From: Desulfobacteraceae bacterium UBA2174 | GTDB lineage: Bacteria; Desulfobacterota; Desulfobacteria; Desulfobacterales; UBA2174 | DNA length: 57,333 nucleotides | Assembly: GCA_002327445.1 (NCBI GenBank) | Contig: DCWA01000010.1 | Span: forward strand, 1 to 57,333 | Direction: 5' to 3' | Shown: one piece after another, positions 43,770 through 53,059 of the stretch | Position numbering within the stretch: the first letter of the stretch is position 1 | Layout: the number at the start of each line of letters is the position of its first letter | Program-made: the position numbers and the translations under genes | Notes under the pieces: generated by a model | Told to the model about the DNA's origin: nothing | What the model saw: the letters and a program-made list of their open reading frames with translations, nothing else | The model's database searches: none

Positions 43770-43985
43770 ACTCGCCTGCCTCCTGGCTGAGGGTGCAGGA
43801 ACGGCAGCCCGGGGTGGCGCATGTGTGATTCTCGTATCGGAGAGTGCGAATGCCTCATCATTGATCATGGGCAACCCGGAGCCATGCTCACTGAGGGGTA
43901 AAAATTGCTCCATTGGAATAGGGGCCTTGACTGCTGCCGTTCCGATCATCAGTCATGCTCATAAAGCCAGAAAGGATCCAGTCTC
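43770..43985 (-). ncRNA. Candidate IS110 bridge RNA
   Basis: Non-coding DNA directly upstream of the transposase, the place of bridge RNAs in IS110-group elements. GGAACGGCAGC (43798-43808) is perfectly complementary to GCTGCCGTTCC (43933-43943), giving an 11-bp closing stem around 124 bases. Inside are two smaller hairpins: CATGG/CCATG with an 11-base loop, near 43867-43888, and TCTC/GAGA nested in GGCAT/ATGCGCC, near 43818-43855. Two internal loops fit a target loop and a donor loop. Exact ends are unknown. Confidence 0.55.
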
Positions 43986-44165
43986 AAGGAAAAGTTTCCT
44001 TTTCGATCAATCAGGCCGCGCCAGCGGCCGGCGGCAAAGCTCACTGACGTTCGGAACGACAAGGGAAAAGCGATTGACAGGCGCGCATCGGTCCGCATAA
44101 GAAAAAGCGGTTCGAGAACAACTTGCGCCGGATGTTCGGTGGCGCGGCAAAGCGGTATCAACAGG
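43986..44165. repeat. Right half of the repeat split by IS110, then the mdh leader
   Basis: GATCAATCAGG, GCGGCCGGCGGCAAAGCTCAC and GTTCGGAACGACA match the second half of the intact repeat at 55268-55325. About 100 bp of unremarkable sequence follows before the mdh ribosome site (AAGGAGGAG). Confidence 0.5.
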
Positions 44166-44181
44166 CAAAAGGAGGAGTGAG

Positions 44182-45114
44182 ATGGACAAGAAGGTAACGG
44201 TGGTGGGCGCCGGCAACGTCGGGGCCACCGCGGCCCAGCGGCTGGCGGAGAAGGAACTTTGCGATGTGGTGCTGGTGGATATCATCGAGGGCGTGCCGCA
44301 GGGCAAATCCCTGGATTTGATGGAGGCCGCCCCCATCGAGAAACACGATGCCAAGCTCACCGGTAGCAACAGTTATGCGCCCAGCGCCGGATCGGACGTG
44401 GTGATCATCACCGCCGGTATTCCGCGCAAGCCCGGGATGAGCCGTGACGACCTGATCGCCACCAACGCCGGGATCATGAAGAAAGTGGTCACCGAGGTGG
44501 TGAAGTTTTCGCCCGAGGCGATTCTGATCATCGTCTCCAACCCCCTGGACGCCATGTGCCACGTGGCCTACGAGGCCTCCGGCTTTCCCAAGAACCGCGT
44601 CATCGGCATGGCCGGCGTGCTGGATTCGGCGCGCTTCCGCACCTTCATCGCCATGGAGCTCAACGTGTCGGTGGAGAACACCCATGCGTTCGTGCTCGGC
44701 GGCCACGGCGATACCATGGTTCCCCTGCCGCGTTTTTCCACCGTGGCCGGGATTCCCATCACCGAGCTGATGCCCGAGGACCGCATCAAGGCCCTCTGTG
44801 AGCGCACGGCCAACGGCGGCGCCGAGATCGTCGGCCTGCTCAAGACCGGCAGCGCCTACTACGCGCCGGCGTCGGCGGCGGTGGAAATGGCCGAGGCCAT
44901 CCTGAAGGACAAGAAGAAGATCCTGCCCTGCGCGGCCTATCTGCAGGGCGAGTACGGCTACAACGACCTGTTCATCGGGGTGCCGGTGAAGCTGGGCAAG
45001 GGCGGCGTCGAGCAGGTGATCGAAATCAAGCTCACCGCCGAAGAGAAGACGGCCCTGGACAAGTCGGCCGCCGCGGTCCAGGGGCTCAAGGACCTGCTCA
45101 AGACCATGGGTTGA
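44182..45114 (+). CDS. mdh: Malate dehydrogenase
   Basis: NAD-dependent malate dehydrogenase of the LDH-like type, 310 residues. VVGAGNVGATAAQRL is the NAD loop, and Asp in VVLVDIIEG selects NAD over NADP. GIPRKPGMSRDDL holds the malate-specific Arg in the mobile loop, VSNPLDAM and GMAGVLDSARFR the substrate Arg, and LGGHGDTMVPL the catalytic His. It works in the TCA cycle or its reverse. Its upstream region has been invaded by repeats and the IS110 element, so its promoter must lie in the ~200 bp after the IS or in the IS end. Confidence 0.95.
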   Translation: MDKKVTVVGAGNVGATAAQRLAEKELCDVVLVDIIEGVPQGKSLDLMEAAPIEKHDAKLTGSNSYAPSAGSDVVIITAGIPRKPGMSRDDLIATNAGIMKKVVTEVVKFSPEAILIIVSNPLDAMCHVAYEASGFPKNRVIGMAGVLDSARFRTFIAMELNVSVENTHAFVLGGHGDTMVPLPRFSTVAGIPITELMPEDRIKALCERTANGGAEIVGLLKTGSAYYAPASAAVEMAEAILKDKKKILPCAAYLQGEYGYNDLFIGVPVKLGKGGVEQVIEIKLTAEEKTALDKSAAAVQGLKDLLKTMG

Positions 45115-45146
45115 AGCCCATTTCCGCGGTTCGTCCAAAAATCACG

Positions 45147-45190
45147 CAGGCGTCGACCGGCTGGCCGGTCCGGCGCCTGTGGTGTTTTGG
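45147..45190 (+). terminator. mdh terminator
   Basis: CAGGCG...CGCCTG encloses GACCGG...CCGGTC (45147-45179), a very stable nested hairpin followed by GGTGTTTT. The T run is short. Confidence 0.6.
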
Positions 45191-45216
45191 ATCGCCGGAA
45201 TTGCCGAAGCAGGGCT

Positions 45217-45627
45217 TTAGTATATCCGGTTGTTGTAGATTTTGAGAGAAACCGCCTTCCGGTAATGAAGAAAATCCTTGTCCGTTGTGAAGATGTAAGC
45301 GTTGATTCGGTTGGCAACGGCGCAAATCAGAAAATCGGTATGGGAGCCCTGAATTCCCTTCTTTCGGCAATCGTTGCACAGCTCCGCGGCTTTTTCATAA
45401 TCGATGTCTTCGATGGGAGTGTTTTCGAAAAAAGAGAGTTTTTCCCTCAGGATTTTGAATTTGTGCAAATCGCTGTAACCTGAAAGAATTTCCTGCCGGA
45501 TCGGGCCGATGATCAGGGCGCGCTGGTCTTTGATCAGATTCTCCAGAAGGGAAACCACCTGCTGATAATCCGCATTTTGTTTCCGTAGCGCGTAGGACCA
45601 GACAGGGGTGTCCACCAGGACCTTCAC
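45217..45627 (-). CDS. vapC: VapC-type PIN-domain toxin
   Basis: PIN-domain ribonuclease, 136 residues. Acidic active-site residues are visible: Asp in VLVDTPVWSYAL, Glu in IRQEILSGY, Asp in SHTDFLICAVA and Asp in FTTDKDFLHY. VapC toxins cut tRNA or rRNA when free of antitoxin. The start is GTG at 45627, overlapping the vapB stop (GTGA), so the pair is coupled. The active site looks intact and the module should be functional. Confidence 0.88.
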   Translation of the reverse strand: MKVLVDTPVWSYALRKQNADYQQVVSLLENLIKDQRALIIGPIRQEILSGYSDLHKFKILREKLSFFENTPIEDIDYEKAAELCNDCRKKGIQGSHTDFLICAVANRINAYIFTTDKDFLHYRKAVSLKIYNNRIY

Positions 45628-45821
45628 CGACTTCTCCCGCTTTTATAATCATAGTCGGAATCGGGGTCCATCTTCCCAAATAGATCGATGATTTCCATTT
45701 GTTTCCGCTTGTTGATCAACTCTTTCAAGGCCAAGTTGACGGTCTCTTTCTTGGTCTTCATGCCGCTGACTTCAAGGGCCTTTTCGAGCAAATCCGGATC
45801 GATGGCCAAATTTGTTGGCAT
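45624..45821 (-). CDS. vapB: VapB-type antitoxin
   Basis: A 65-residue antitoxin. The N-terminal half (LAIDPDLLEKALEVSGMKTKKETVNLALKELI) is a ribbon-helix-helix DNA-binding domain of the VapB/DUF2191 type. The tail (IIDLFGKMDPDSDYDYKSGRSR) is the toxin-binding region. The ATG at 45821 follows TGGAGGTG. It would repress its own operon together with VapC. The overlap with vapC supports a genuine pair. Confidence 0.85.
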   Translation of the reverse strand: MPTNLAIDPDLLEKALEVSGMKTKKETVNLALKELINKRKQMEIIDLFGKMDPDSDYDYKSGRSR

Positions 45822-45890
45822 AGACACCTCCAATTTTTCACACAATCTATTACACAGTCATGAGGCCGTCAACGCCTGTCGATTTTTATT

Positions 45891-46229
45891 TCATCCCAGT
45901 TTGGCGCCGTTGGGGACCGGTCGTTCGGGGACGGCGATGACCACCGCGCCGTCTTCCCGGTAGAACCCGGTGAGCAGGAACTCGGAACGCACCGGGCCGA
46001 TCTGCTTGGGCGGGAAGTTGACCACCCCGACGACTTGCCGGCCCACCAGTTCCTCCTTTGTGTACAGGTCGGTGATCCGCGCGCTGGTCTTGCGGATGCC
46101 GATTTCGGGGCCGAAATCCACCGTGACCTTGTAGGCCGGCTGCCGTGCCTCGGGAAAATCCTCCACCGTCAGCACCGTGCCGACGCGCAGCGCCACCGCT
46201 TCGAAGTCCTGCCAGGTGATCTCTTTCAT
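45891..46229 (-). CDS. csaA: CsaA-type tRNA-binding protein
   Basis: A 112-residue OB-fold protein that matches CsaA closely: RVGTVLTVEDFPEARQPAYK, the FGPEIGIRKTSARIT strand pair, GRQVVGVVNFPPKQI and the C-terminal VPNGAKLG. CsaA dimers bind tRNA and were also described as secretion-related chaperones. The start is the ATG at 46229. It is close to the downstream end of the metalloprotease gene on the same strand but is probably independent. Confidence 0.9.
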   Translation of the reverse strand: MKEITWQDFEAVALRVGTVLTVEDFPEARQPAYKVTVDFGPEIGIRKTSARITDLYTKEELVGRQVVGVVNFPPKQIGPVRSEFLLTGFYREDGAVVIAVPERPVPNGAKLG

Positions 46230-46284
46230 GGGTGTCCCGTCATTTTATGAATTTTAGTTTGCCTCTGCGCGCCCCATGCCCTCA

Positions 46285-46659
46285 TCAATCGTACCCCAAC
46301 TCTGCCAAACGGTCCTCGTCGATGCCCAGGTAATGGGCGATTTCATGGACCACGGTGATCTCGATTTCCCTTTCCAGCTCCTCAAAATCGGCGCACATCT
46401 CCTGGAGGGGTTCCTGAAAGAGGTAGATCGCGTCCGGGTACAGCGGGGGATCGAAGGTGGACCGCTCGGTGAGGGGGATGCCGGTGTAGACGCCCAGCAG
46501 TTCCTCGTCCGGATCGTAGCCCATCTCTTCAAGCAGTTCCGCCGAGGGCCGGGCCTGGACCGTGATGATCATGTTGTCCAGGTGCGTGCGGAATTCATCC
46601 GGGATGCGGCCGATGGCGCGCTGCACGATCTGGTCGAAACGCTCGCGGCTGATTTTCAT
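46285..46659 (-). CDS. Zincin-like metallopeptidase family protein
   Basis: A 124-residue member of the small possible-zinc-metallopeptidase family (MMP-like). HEIAHYLGIDE (105-115) is the HExxH-type zinc site with a third ligand downstream. The N-terminal RERFDQIVQRAIGRIPDEF and the TERSTFDPPLYPDAIYLFQEPL segment are characteristic. Function is unknown. It starts 20 bp after the GNAT-deacetylase-GNAT gene and ends the leftward cluster, so co-expression is likely. Confidence 0.82.
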   Translation of the reverse strand: MKISRERFDQIVQRAIGRIPDEFRTHLDNMIITVQARPSAELLEEMGYDPDEELLGVYTGIPLTERSTFDPPLYPDAIYLFQEPLQEMCADFEELEREIEITVVHEIAHYLGIDEDRLAELGYD

Positions 46660-46679
46660 GGTTTTTCCTCCAGGGAGCC

Positions 46680-48941
46680 TCAAGCGAACGTCTTGCAGTA
46701 GGTCACCTTCCCGTCGCCCGGGGCGTAGAAGTCGCTGAGCACGCTCTCCAGGCGGTAGCCGCAGCCCTCGTAGAAGGCGCGGGTGCTGGCGTACTGGACC
46801 CGCTGGCTGGTCTCCACGTAGATCCGGGTCCCGCCGGCACGGGTGACGCGCTGCTCGGTCTCGGTGAGCAGCCGCCGGCCCAGCCCCTTGCCCTGGAAGT
46901 CGGGGTGCACGGCGATCCAGTACAGGTCGTAGCTGGAGGCTGTGCCCGGAATCGGACCATAGCAGGCGTAGCCCGCCAGGCGCCCGTAGTGTTCGGCCAA
47001 GATGAATTGATAGCCGCTGGTGGGACCCTTGGCCAGCCTTTCCTGCACCAGTTCGGCCGCCACTTCCACTTCGGCCGGGTTGAAAAAACCGGTGATACGC
47101 ACCAGGGCCGCGATCCGTTCCGCGTCCCGGGGTTCGACGTCGTAGCGCTTGACGATGCCGTGGAGGCGGGCGCCGGGGGCCTGGCGGCGCTCGACCCACT
47201 GCTGGCTGCCGGCCACCAGGCCCTTGAAGAAGCGGTGGGCGTTGGCGCCCAGGGTGCGATGGCGATAGCCGCCTTCCTGGACCACCATCGTGGGCAGCCC
47301 CGGGGCGCCGATCATCTTGCCGTTTTCGCCGAAATCCTCCGGCGACAGGGACCAGGTGCCGGTGGGATCCCCCTTGCCCGTATCCAGTCCCAAAGCCACC
47401 ACGAGAAACTGGGGGGCGAACTGCTCGATGCGCTTGATGGCCTTGGCCAGGGCCTCCCGGTAGCGGGGCCCGTCGAGGGTTTCGGGCAGCGGCAGGTTGA
47501 GGTTGAATCCTTCGCCTTCCCCATCGCCGCGCTCGTCCTCGAAGCCGGAAAAATACGGGTAGGCAAACCGCGGATGGCCATGGATGGAAACCGTCAGCAC
47601 GTCCGAGCGCCGGTAGAAGATGTCCTGCTGGCCATTGCCGTGGTGGTAGTCGATGTCCAGGATGGCCACCTTGCCATGGGCGCAAAGGTATTGGGCCGCG
47701 ATGGCGTTGTTGTTGAAGTAGCAGAAGCCGCCGAAGCTGCGCCGCTCGGCGTGGTGGCCGGGAGGGCGCACCAGGGCGTAGGCCAGGCGCCGCCCGTCGA
47801 GGATTTCGCGGGCCGCGGTGAGGCTGCAATCCACCGCCCGCCGGGCCGCCGGAAAGGCGTTGCGGTGCAGCGGGGTGAAGGTGTCGATGCAGTAGTAGCC
47901 GGCCAGCACCGAAGGTTCCTTGGGCGGCCGGGTCTTGTTGCGGATGGGAAACACATACGGGTAAAGGGACTTGTTCTCCGGTACGTCGGCACAGGCCCGG
48001 CGCAGGTAGGAGACGAAGTCGGCGTCGTGCACGGCGGTGATGTGACGGTCCGCAAACGGGCGCGGCGCCATGGGAGCGAAGAGGCCGCTGGGCTCCAGGG
48101 CCTTGAGGATGGCATTCACCCGCACCGGTGCCTCCACGTAGCCGCGCTCATGCACGTGGTGGATGATGTGTCGGTCGTTGACGATGAGGGCGATCTGCTC
48201 GCCGCTGCGGCTGTCCACGGCGGTCTTGGCCGCCTCGGGCTTGACGTAGCGAAACGGGCGCAGGGCCACCGGGTCTTCCTGGATCGACGCGACGACCTTT
48301 TCCACGTAGGCCGGCGGGCACAGTTCGGCATATTTGCGTTCCAGGATGGCCCGCACCACCTTGCGCACGAAGGCGCGCCGCAGCGGCCTCTCGCGGTCCA
48401 GGCTGTCGTAGACCAGGTGGGGCATGCAACTGTCCTTCTCGGACACCGGGGTTTCATAGGCGGTGTGGACGATGGGCCGGGCGCCGTACTGCTCATAGAA
48501 CCTCAGCCGGGCGCGATTGTCCTTGAGCAGCGCGCGGTCGGGGCAGAGTTCGGCGTCGTCAGGCAGGCACTCAAAGAACAGTCCGCGGGCGTCCAGGGCA
48601 GCGGCTTCAATGCGCACCCGGTCGTAGAGGGCGCCGCCCGTGCCACCGCCGGAGCGTCCGCCGGCCATGGCGATCCAGTCGAGGAAACAGAAGCCGATTT
48701 CCGGCTCATGAAGCACCAGGGCGAACCCCAGCACGCGGTGGCGGAGGGTCTCGGCCACGAGCAGAATCGAGCGGAATCGCTGCTTGAAGGGGTTGCGCAG
48801 CTTTTCGCCCAGGGAGGCGATTTCGGTTTCGTCCGCGGCGCCGAAGCGGGACCGCAGGATTGACTGGACCTGCTCGATGCGGTCGCGGTTGGCGGGGACG
48901 GTGTCGTCATAGATGCGGCGGATGCGGAGCATGCGGGGCAA
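46680..48941 (-). CDS. GNAT - histone-deacetylase-like - GNAT fusion protein
   Basis: A 753-residue three-part protein. Residues about 1-170 look like a GNAT-type acyltransferase (FRSILLVAETLRHRVLGFALVLHE, FLDWIAMAGGRSGGGTGGALYDR). About 260-590 is a class II/acetylpolyamine amidohydrolase-like deacetylase with the zinc and catalytic motifs intact: RPPGHHAER, FNNNAIAA, DIDYHHGNGQQD, GLDTGKGDPTG and VQEGGYR. About 600-753 is a clear GNAT with the acetyl-CoA loop DFQGKGLGRRLL. An enzyme that both adds and removes acetyl groups on small amines is suggested. It lies in a cluster with lysine aminomutase and ATP-grasp ligases, so lysine or beta-lysine derivatives are the best substrate guess. Confidence 0.85.
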   Translation of the reverse strand: MPRMLRIRRIYDDTVPANRDRIEQVQSILRSRFGAADETEIASLGEKLRNPFKQRFRSILLVAETLRHRVLGFALVLHEPEIGFCFLDWIAMAGGRSGGGTGGALYDRVRIEAAALDARGLFFECLPDDAELCPDRALLKDNRARLRFYEQYGARPIVHTAYETPVSEKDSCMPHLVYDSLDRERPLRRAFVRKVVRAILERKYAELCPPAYVEKVVASIQEDPVALRPFRYVKPEAAKTAVDSRSGEQIALIVNDRHIIHHVHERGYVEAPVRVNAILKALEPSGLFAPMAPRPFADRHITAVHDADFVSYLRRACADVPENKSLYPYVFPIRNKTRPPKEPSVLAGYYCIDTFTPLHRNAFPAARRAVDCSLTAAREILDGRRLAYALVRPPGHHAERRSFGGFCYFNNNAIAAQYLCAHGKVAILDIDYHHGNGQQDIFYRRSDVLTVSIHGHPRFAYPYFSGFEDERGDGEGEGFNLNLPLPETLDGPRYREALAKAIKRIEQFAPQFLVVALGLDTGKGDPTGTWSLSPEDFGENGKMIGAPGLPTMVVQEGGYRHRTLGANAHRFFKGLVAGSQQWVERRQAPGARLHGIVKRYDVEPRDAERIAALVRITGFFNPAEVEVAAELVQERLAKGPTSGYQFILAEHYGRLAGYACYGPIPGTASSYDLYWIAVHPDFQGKGLGRRLLTETEQRVTRAGGTRIYVETSQRVQYASTRAFYEGCGYRLESVLSDFYAPGDGKVTYCKTFA

Positions 48942-49522
48942 TCCCTCATGTTAAAATTCGAAGCACGAAATCCGAAGGCCAAGCACGAAATCCGAAATTC
49001 GAAACAAGCACAAAATCTGAAATTCGAAGCACGAAATCCGAAGGCCAAGCACGAAATCCGAAATTCGAAACAAGCACAAAATCTGAAATTCGAAGTGTCC
49101 GAAAAGCGGTCATCCCGGGCGACGCGAGAGATCTGTGCGTAATCGGTATTTCTTGTAATTCCAAATACTATAGATTCCTCGTTGCAAGAGCCTCGGAATG
49201 GCGGGCACTTTTTCAGCCATTTTAATACGAAAGCACGCTGTCGCATGGCGTAGGATGGGTGGAGTGAAACGGTACCCATCCCACCGTGAACCAAAACAAG
49301 TACCATCTTGAAAGCGAAATCGTATAAAATCAAGGGCTTCGTCAAAGTAAGGACTCTGCCACTTTTTTTGCCCAATGTCACCGTTTCCCGCCGATTTTCT
49401 CAACTGCGGATTCCTCTCTGCCGTTCGGAATGACACGGGAAACAGGTGTCATCCCGTATCCCCCGTCTCGGCGCCCGTGTCATCCCCCCGAGGCGTTTAC
49501 GACGTAAGGGATCCGCAGTTTT
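48942..49522. repeat. 66-bp tandem repeat and dispersed repeats
   Basis: No gene in this 581-bp gap. A 66-bp unit is repeated twice plus a fragment (starts at 48955, 49021, 49087), beginning AATTCGAAGCACGAAATCCG. Then come a TCATCCCGGGCGACGCGAG core (49111), a hairpin GGATGGGT/ACCCATCC (49253-49260, 49273-49280), and GCGGATTCCTC...GTTCGGAATGACA plus two GTGTCATCCC blocks (49400-49500). Confidence 0.75.
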
Positions 49523-50530
49523 TCAAACCGCCTCCGCAACAATCTGCGCCATGGCCTCGGCCGAGGTCAGGCCGGCCCGGGCGACGGCGGCGGCAAAGCC
49601 GGCATCGGGCGCCAGACAGGGGTTGGCGTTGACTTCCAGGATCCAGGGATGCCCGGCGCCATCCACCCGGAAATCCACCCGGGCCCAGCCCCTCAAGTCG
49701 AAGACCCGCCAGCATTGCGCGGCGATGTCCCGCAGCCGCGCCAACAGGCCGCCGTCATCCTCATCGGAGGCGAAACGCCGCGTCGTGTGGCGGTACTCGA
49801 AACTTTCCTCGGCCCACTTGGCCCGATAACCCACGATGCGCGGCCGGTCGGGGCCGAAGTCCTCGAACACGATCTCCGCCGGCGGCAGCACTTGCGGGGC
49901 GGCGGGGCCGGCCAGGACTGAAAGGTTGAACTCGCGGCCGTCTACGAAGATTTCCGCGAAGCAGGCCCCGCCGAGCCGCGGCGCGCGATCGCGCAAGATG
50001 GCTTCGATGGATTCCCGATCGGCACCGGAAACCAGCACGCTGTCGTCCAGGCCGAAGGAGGCATGCTCCCAGAGGCTCTTGACGATCCACCGGTGGGCAG
50101 CCACATCGACGGGCGGGCAGGTCAGATTACCCACCGCGGGCATTTCCGCCGGGAAGGGGCCGATCCAGGCCGGTGTCGGCAGACCGGCGGCGGCCAGCCG
50201 CTGCTTGGCCATGATCTTGTGGGTGGTAATCCACAGGGCGGCGCTGCCGGAACCGGTGAAAGGGATGCCCCACGACTCCAGGGCGGCGGGAACCAGGTGG
50301 ATGAGCCGGCCGTGGCCGTCGAGGGCTTCCACCAGGTTGAACACCAGGTCCGGCCGGGTGTCGTCCAGTCGGCGTTTCAGGCTGGACAGGTCCAGGTCGC
50401 AGCCCGCCGTTTCCACCCGGTGGCCGAGGGCGGAAAGATCCTTGGCCACGGCCGCGGCCTGGACCAGCACGTCCCGTTCGTCAGGCCGGCTGTCGGCGCC
50501 GACAGCGTTGTGGAGGATGAGGATTTTCAT
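49523..50530 (-). CDS. ATP-grasp ligase (D-Ala-D-Ala ligase-like), second copy
   Basis: A 335-residue ATP-grasp carboxylate-amine ligase. MKILILHNAVGADSRPDERD starts the N-terminal domain; FNLVEALDGHGR and TGSGSAALWITTHKIMAKQRL are Ddl-like substrate and ATP-lid elements. The C-terminal metal and phosphate residues are in RVDFRVDGAGHPWILEVNANPCL (Asp, Glu, Asn). The ATG at 50530 is preferred; nine upstream codons are a TNPTNP low-complexity run. It is 60-90 bp downstream of the other ATP-grasp gene and about 30% alike by eye. It probably joins two amino-acid-like substrates rather than D-Ala. Confidence 0.82.
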   Translation of the reverse strand: MKILILHNAVGADSRPDERDVLVQAAAVAKDLSALGHRVETAGCDLDLSSLKRRLDDTRPDLVFNLVEALDGHGRLIHLVPAALESWGIPFTGSGSAALWITTHKIMAKQRLAAAGLPTPAWIGPFPAEMPAVGNLTCPPVDVAAHRWIVKSLWEHASFGLDDSVLVSGADRESIEAILRDRAPRLGGACFAEIFVDGREFNLSVLAGPAAPQVLPPAEIVFEDFGPDRPRIVGYRAKWAEESFEYRHTTRRFASDEDDGGLLARLRDIAAQCWRVFDLRGWARVDFRVDGAGHPWILEVNANPCLAPDAGFAAAVARAGLTSAEAMAQIVAEAV

Positions 50531-50617
50531 TGGGTTTGTCGGGTTTGTCGGGTTCATTTGGGTTCCCTGGTTCCTTTGGGTCCCTTTGGTCCTTGATGTC
50601 CTTTCAAACCTTGAACC

Positions 50618-51607
50618 TTAATCCTGCCGGGGGCGACGTTCCGAAGCGCTGGCCACGATGCGCGCGATAAGGTCGTTGTAGGCCACCCCGACATGGCGGC
50701 AGATGATGGGCAGGTCCGAGTGCACCGGGTGAAGGCCCGCCAGGGGGTTGACTTCCAGAAACTGGGCCCGCCCGGCCTCGTCGCAGCGCATGTCGATCCG
50801 GCCGGCGTCGCGGCAGCCCAGGGTTTGCCAGGCCGCCAGGGAGATCGCCTCGGCCTCGGCCACCGCCGGGTCGTCCCCGGGTTTGACCAGCTGATAGGCG
50901 ACCCGTGTTTCATATTCCTTCTTGTTGCCGTAGGAGTAGATCCGCGCTTCGGCCGTTTCGAGCAGGTGCACCTCGATGGTGCCCAGCACCTCGGCTCGCT
51001 CTCCGGTGCCCACGATGCCCACGGTGAATTCCCGCCCGGGGAGAAACCGCTCCACCAGCGCCGGCTGGCGAAAACGCGCGATCAGCTCGGCGCAGGCTTC
51101 CGCGAGGTCCTCGGGCCGCTCGACGATGGACCGTGCATTGATCCCCTTGCCCGTGCCCTCGGCAACGGGCTTGACGAAGTAAGGCGGCGCAAAAGCGGGC
51201 CGGGCCGCGCTTGCGGTGTGCACCACGGCAAAGTCGGAAGTGGGGATTCCGGCGTCGCGGATTACCCGCTTGGTCATGGCCTTGTCCAGGGTGAGGCTCA
51301 TCACCAGCGGGTCCGAGAAGGTATAGGCGATCTCGTAGGCGTCCAGAAGGGCCGGCACCTGGGCTTCCCGGCCGATGCCGTGAAGCCCCTCGGCGATGTT
51401 GAAGACCAGGTCCCAGCGCGCCCCTCCGGCCAACTGCGCCACCAGGCGGTGCAGGCGGCCGATGCGCTCGGTGCGGTGCCCGGCCTCGGCGAGCGCCGCC
51501 TCGATGGCGGCCACGGTGTCTTCCTGGTCGAATTCGGCGGTTTCCTCTTCACCGTATCCGGCGGCGAGGTACTCGCTGCGCAGGTCGTAGGTCAGTCCGA
51601 TCAGCAT
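50618..51607 (-). CDS. ATP-grasp ligase (D-Ala-D-Ala ligase-like), first copy
   Basis: A 329-residue ATP-grasp ligase. GLTYDLRSEYL opens the protein; FNIAEGLHGIGREAQVPALLD and TFSDPLVMSLTLDKAMTKRV match Ddl's substrate loop and ATP-binding lysine region. YFVKPVAEGTGKGI is the lid, and RIDMRCDEAGRAQFLEVNPLAGLHP carries the Mg-binding Asp/Glu/Asn. A true ddl would normally sit in the mur/fts cluster. Pairing with a second ATP-grasp and lysine aminomutase suggests peptide-bond formation on lysine or beta-lysine. Confidence 0.82.
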   Translation of the reverse strand: MLIGLTYDLRSEYLAAGYGEEETAEFDQEDTVAAIEAALAEAGHRTERIGRLHRLVAQLAGGARWDLVFNIAEGLHGIGREAQVPALLDAYEIAYTFSDPLVMSLTLDKAMTKRVIRDAGIPTSDFAVVHTASAARPAFAPPYFVKPVAEGTGKGINARSIVERPEDLAEACAELIARFRQPALVERFLPGREFTVGIVGTGERAEVLGTIEVHLLETAEARIYSYGNKKEYETRVAYQLVKPGDDPAVAEAEAISLAAWQTLGCRDAGRIDMRCDEAGRAQFLEVNPLAGLHPVHSDLPIICRHVGVAYNDLIARIVASASERRPRQD

Positions 51608-51657
51608 CGGGATTCTCCTTCAATCCATTTTGACCCCACTTTGGCCGAAAACCGGGC

Positions 51658-51697
51658 AAAAAACAACGGCGGCGGCCTCTTGCTTCGGCCGCCGCCG
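51658..51697 (-). terminator. Terminator after kamA
   Basis: On the minus strand CGGCGGCGGCC (51687-51697), a 9-base loop, GGCCGCCGCCG (51667-51677), then TTGTTTTTT. A perfect 11-bp stem. It may stop most kamA transcripts before the ATP-grasp genes. Confidence 0.7.
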
Positions 51698-51724
51698 CGG
51701 GGATGGTTTTCAGGCACCGATGGA

Positions 51725-53059
<1,335 letters not shown>

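Larger units (their letters stand above)
42366..43985 (-). mobile_element. IS110-family insertion element
   Basis: A transposase gene plus about 215 bp of upstream non-coding DNA, bounded by the two halves of a dispersed repeat. The left edge is set where homology to the intact repeat at 55200-55330 stops (after GTATGAAACA, 42365). The right edge, about 43985, is where it resumes (GATCAATCAGG...GGCCGGCGGCAA). No long terminal inverted repeats are seen, as expected for IS110. The right boundary is uncertain by about 20 bp. Confidence 0.65.

Noticed and set aside
43770..43949. 60-codon N-terminal extension of the IS110 transposase
   Set aside because: AGGAGG and the family start favour 43769; the extension overlaps the structured RNA region and has no transposase features.
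48955..49100. CRISPR array (regular repeats)
   Set aside because: The 66-bp units are directly adjacent with no unique spacers, so it is a minisatellite.
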